Shown: positions 61,813 through 64,000 of the stretch, piece by piece
Layout: every line of letters begins with the position of its first letter
Numbering within the stretch: position 1 is the first letter of the stretch
Assembly (NCBI GenBank): GCA_050730855.1
Contig: JBOHNU010000002.1
Coordinates: 62,001-126,000, forward strand
Direction of reading: 5' to 3'
DNA length: 64,000 nt
Origin: DASRJJ01 sp050730855
Lineage (GTDB): Bacteria; Patescibacteriota; Saccharimonadia; Saccharimonadales; UBA4665
Notes under the pieces: generated by a model
Database searches by the model: none
What the model was told of the DNA's origin: nothing
What the model saw: only the letters and a program-made list of their open reading frames with translations
Position numbers and translations under genes: made by a program

Positions 61813-61841
61813 AAATACATTACTGTCGAGAAGGAAATACC

Positions 61842-63329
61842 TTGAACTGGAAGATCATCCTAACTTCGTTGTCTCATGGCGATATGCGCAAGCGCATTTT
61901 TGCCGTTTTGGGTATTTTACTTGTATTCCGGGTGCTGGCGCACATTCCCGTGCCGCTGGCCGACCCACAAACTCTCAAGCAAGTGCTCGATAACCTATTT
62001 GCCTCGGCCGACACGCCGCAACTTCTAAACTTTCTAAACATCCTATCGGGCGGAGCGCTAGCCAACTTCTCTATAATGCTTGCCGGTCTGGGACCGTACA
62101 TTAACGCCTCCATTATTATGCAGCTGTTAACGAAGGCCATTCCCAAGCTAGAGAACTTACGCAAGGAGGGCGAGTACGGACAAAAGAAAATCAACCAGTA
62201 CACTCGCATGCTGACTTTTCCGCTGGCTATTTTGCAGTCCATCGGCGCCGTGTATCTTATACGGCAGACCGCTCAGAGCGTGGGCGGCATCGGCGACATT
62301 ACAGCCGGCGCATCGCTGCTGCAATGGGTACTTATGGTTGCGGCGCTAACCGGCGGCTCCATGCTGCTTATGTGGATGGGCGAGCAAATCACCGAGCGCG
62401 GCGTGGGCAACGGCATTTCTTTGCTTATTACCGTGGGTATTGTGGCGGGGCTGCCAGCTACGGTAAGCGCGCTTGCTAGCTCGGTATTCGGCGAGGGCAA
62501 CACCTGGCACGTGTTGGGTCTACAGCTGCCAGTTAACGCCGGGAGCCTGGCGTTCGCCGCCGGCATTGTAGCTGCGATTATAGCGGTGACCTGGCTGGTG
62601 GTAAAACTCAACGAAGCGGCGCGGCGCATAACCGTAAACTACGCCAAACGCGTGCAGGGCAACCGCACGTACGGCGGCATTACTACTGTGCTGCCAATCA
62701 AGCTCATCGGAGCTGGCGTTATCCCGATTATCTTTGCTGTGGCGTTTTTGAGCGTGCCGAGCTTTGTCGGCCAACTGCTTACCGGCAGCGAACGCTGGCA
62801 GGAACTCGGCGCCAACCTGGTACTGTGGTTCCAGCCGCCTACTGCCGCCACGTTTGTCACCAGCGACTGGCATGCGTGGATTTATCCGGCTACGTATTTC
62901 TTCTTCGTATTCATATTTACCTATTTTTACACCAGCATTACGTTTAACAGCAAAGATATCGCCGAGAACTTGCAGAAGCAGGGCGGCTTTATAGAAGGAG
63001 TGCGCTCCGGCGCGCAGACCGAGAGGTTCCTCGGCAAAACGGTTAACCGGCTAACGCTATTCGGCGCCGCGTCGCTCGGTGCGCTGGCTCTACTGCCAAT
63101 TGTCGGCCAAGCATTCCTCAACACAGATATTGCCATAGGCGGTACAAGCATACTTATCTTGGTGTCGGTGTCACTCGAAACGCTGCGCGCAGTCGAGTCC
63201 CGCGCCCTCATGGTAACTTACGACCAATACGCCCAGCCCGACTTCTTCCACGAAATGAGCGAAGACGACGTGGAAAGCCCCAAAAAACGCCGCTTCAGCC
63301 TGCTCCCCTTCCGCCGCAATAAAAAATAA
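61842..63329 (+). CDS. secY: Protein translocase subunit SecY
   Basis: 495 residues from TTG 61842, chosen because AAGGA lies ~7 nt upstream and MNWKIILTSLSHGDMRKRIF is the expected cytosolic start. Ten membrane helices can be followed: VLGILLVFRVLAHIPVPLA, MLAGLGPYINASIIMQLL, GNGISLLITVGIVAGLPATV, NRTYGGITTVLPIKLIGAGV and others. It is longer than E. coli SecY (443) mainly through loops. The basic tail is KKRRFSLLPFRRNKK. The usual adk and map do not follow. Confidence 0.97.
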   Translation: MNWKIILTSLSHGDMRKRIFAVLGILLVFRVLAHIPVPLADPQTLKQVLDNLFASADTPQLLNFLNILSGGALANFSIMLAGLGPYINASIIMQLLTKAIPKLENLRKEGEYGQKKINQYTRMLTFPLAILQSIGAVYLIRQTAQSVGGIGDITAGASLLQWVLMVAALTGGSMLLMWMGEQITERGVGNGISLLITVGIVAGLPATVSALASSVFGEGNTWHVLGLQLPVNAGSLAFAAGIVAAIIAVTWLVVKLNEAARRITVNYAKRVQGNRTYGGITTVLPIKLIGAGVIPIIFAVAFLSVPSFVGQLLTGSERWQELGANLVLWFQPPTAATFVTSDWHAWIYPATYFFFVFIFTYFYTSITFNSKDIAENLQKQGGFIEGVRSGAQTERFLGKTVNRLTLFGAASLGALALLPIVGQAFLNTDIAIGGTSILILVSVSLETLRAVESRALMVTYDQYAQPDFFHEMSEDDVESPKKRRFSLLPFRRNKK

Positions 63330-63341
63330 ACAGTAAAATTG

Positions 63342-63370
63342 TTGTAATTGCTGCGATCTTTTGGTATAAT
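63342..63370 (+). promoter_or_regulatory. infA promoter
   Basis: TTGTAA (63342-63347), 17-nt spacer, TATAAT (63365-63370); leader of ~10 nt before ATG 63388. Confidence 0.8.
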
Positions 63371-63387
63371 TTACTCTTGTTATATCT

Positions 63388-63609
63388 ATGGCAGCAAACA
63401 AGCAAGTGATCGAGTTGACGGGGACAATTATGGAGACCCTCCCGGGTACCCAATTTGTTGTCGAACTAGAGAACGGCCACAAGATTATAGCTCACGTTGC
63501 CGGCAAAATGAGGAAACACTACATCCGAATTGTCCCCGGTGACAGCGTAACAGTCGAGTTGACACCTTACGATCTCAGTAAGGGCAGAATCACCTATCGC
63601 AAAAGCTAA
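63388..63609 (+). CDS. infA: Translation initiation factor IF-1
   Basis: 73 residues, S1/OB fold: IELTGTIMETLPGTQFVVEL, GHKIIAHVAGKMRKHYIRIV, GDSVTVELTPYDLSKGRITY. Standard length. Followed by rpmJ and rpsM as in many bacteria. Confidence 0.97.
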   Translation: MAANKQVIELTGTIMETLPGTQFVVELENGHKIIAHVAGKMRKHYIRIVPGDSVTVELTPYDLSKGRITYRKS

Positions 63610-63656
63610 TATAAACTAAGCAGTGTGTTATGCACCCTGAAAGGAGCATGATCCGC

Positions 63657-63794
63657 ATGAAGGTGCGTGCAAGTGTAAAAAAAATGAGTCCAGACGATAA
63701 GATCGTGTGGCGTAAAGGCCGTGGGCGCGGCAGCAAAGCCAAGCTGTACGTTATTAACAAACTTAAACCTAAGCACAAGCAGAGGCAGGGTTAA
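63657..63794 (+). CDS. rpmJ: 50S ribosomal protein L36, zinc-free form
   Basis: 45 residues: MKVRASVKKMSPDDKIVWRK, GRGRGSKAKLYVINKLKPKH, KQRQG. The N- and C-termini are those of L36, but the Cys/His zinc ligands of the usual form (KICEKCKV, ICENPRH) are replaced by SPDD and VINKLKPK. AAGGAG lies upstream. It is slightly longer than the usual 37-38 residues. Confidence 0.95.
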   Translation: MKVRASVKKMSPDDKIVWRKGRGRGSKAKLYVINKLKPKHKQRQG

Positions 63795-63796
63795 AT

Positions 63797-64000
63797 ATGG
63801 CTCGTATTTCAGGAGTTACTATTCCGGCCGAAAAGCAAATCCAGATCTCTTTGACTTACGTCTACGGTATCGGGCCAAAAACCAGCGCCGACATTTTGGC
63901 TGGCGCTAAGATTTACCCGACTGTTCGTACCAAAGATCTGACTGATGCAGAGATTGGCCGCATCCAGGACATCATCAACGAGAAACTGGTTGTTGAAGGT
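63797..64000 (+). CDS. rpsM: 30S ribosomal protein S13, N-terminal part (cut by window end)
   Basis: 68 codons visible: MARISGVTIPAEKQIQISLT, YVYGIGPKTSADILAGAKI and TKDLTDAEIGRIQDIINEKL. H2TH-containing head protein contacting tRNA and L5. Starts two bases after rpmJ. Confidence 0.97.
   Translation, partial: MARISGVTIPAEKQIQISLTYVYGIGPKTSADILAGAKIYPTVRTKDLTDAEIGRIQDIINEKLVVEG

Overview
The window looks like a chromosomal segment of a Patescibacteria (CPR) bacterium, most likely a Saccharibacteria (TM7) member. That placement is my inference. It rests on tight packing of small housekeeping genes, a ribosomal operon without rpmD (L30) between rpsE and rplO, zinc-free S14 and L36, very short or absent 5' leaders, and TGA read as stop (so not the Gly-UGA code of Absconditabacteria/Gracilibacteria). 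Apart from two repeat families and a small peptide-modification locus, no transposase, phage, CRISPR array or rRNA is visible.

Layout. 1-9.4 kb: the 3' end of dnaE, a CAP-domain membrane protein, a SpoU rRNA methyltransferase, a beta-lactamase-fold protein, a family 2 glycosyltransferase, a PilB-type ATPase, a small lipoprotein and malic enzyme. 9.4-15.4 kb: rplS, rnhB, a YraN-like nuclease, an M1 aminopeptidase, nusA and an unknown gene. 15.4-31.4 kb: clpC under a CIRCE operator, an HExxH coiled-coil membrane protein, radA, a PIN-TRAM protein, PBP1A, tyrS, a methyltransferase, recG, rsmD, membrane proteins, tRNA-Leu(UAG) and a free-standing CdiA-toxin-like protein. 31.4-42.7 kb: hisS, a membrane protein, tig, clpP (second CIRCE), then rpoB-rpoC. 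42.8-50.8 kb: the str cluster (rpsL, rpsG, fusA, tuf, rpsJ), interrupted between rpsG and fusA by two divergent precursor/ATP-grasp pairs that look like a graspetide (ester/amide cross-linked RiPP) locus. 50.9-64 kb: a 586-residue unknown protein, then rplC to rplO, secY, infA, rpmJ (45 codons) and the start of rpsM.

Main points for follow-up. (1) The double graspetide locus: two MvdC/MvdD-like ligases, each next to an ~88-residue peptide sharing PFGA(N/D)L and ending in an RMT-plus-Asp segment. (2) EF-G with altered guanine-recognition motifs (NKIN for NKxD, GGG for GSA) beside a canonical EF-Tu. (3) RpoC without either zinc site. (4) Two families of long intergenic hairpins, two copies each, with conserved internal blocks and inner hairpins that differ in sequence but stay paired. 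(5) CIRCE operators on both clpC and clpP. (6) Many genes whose -10 hexamer ends 6-9 nt before the start codon, implying leaderless transcripts, including a divergent pair sharing one TATAGTATA.
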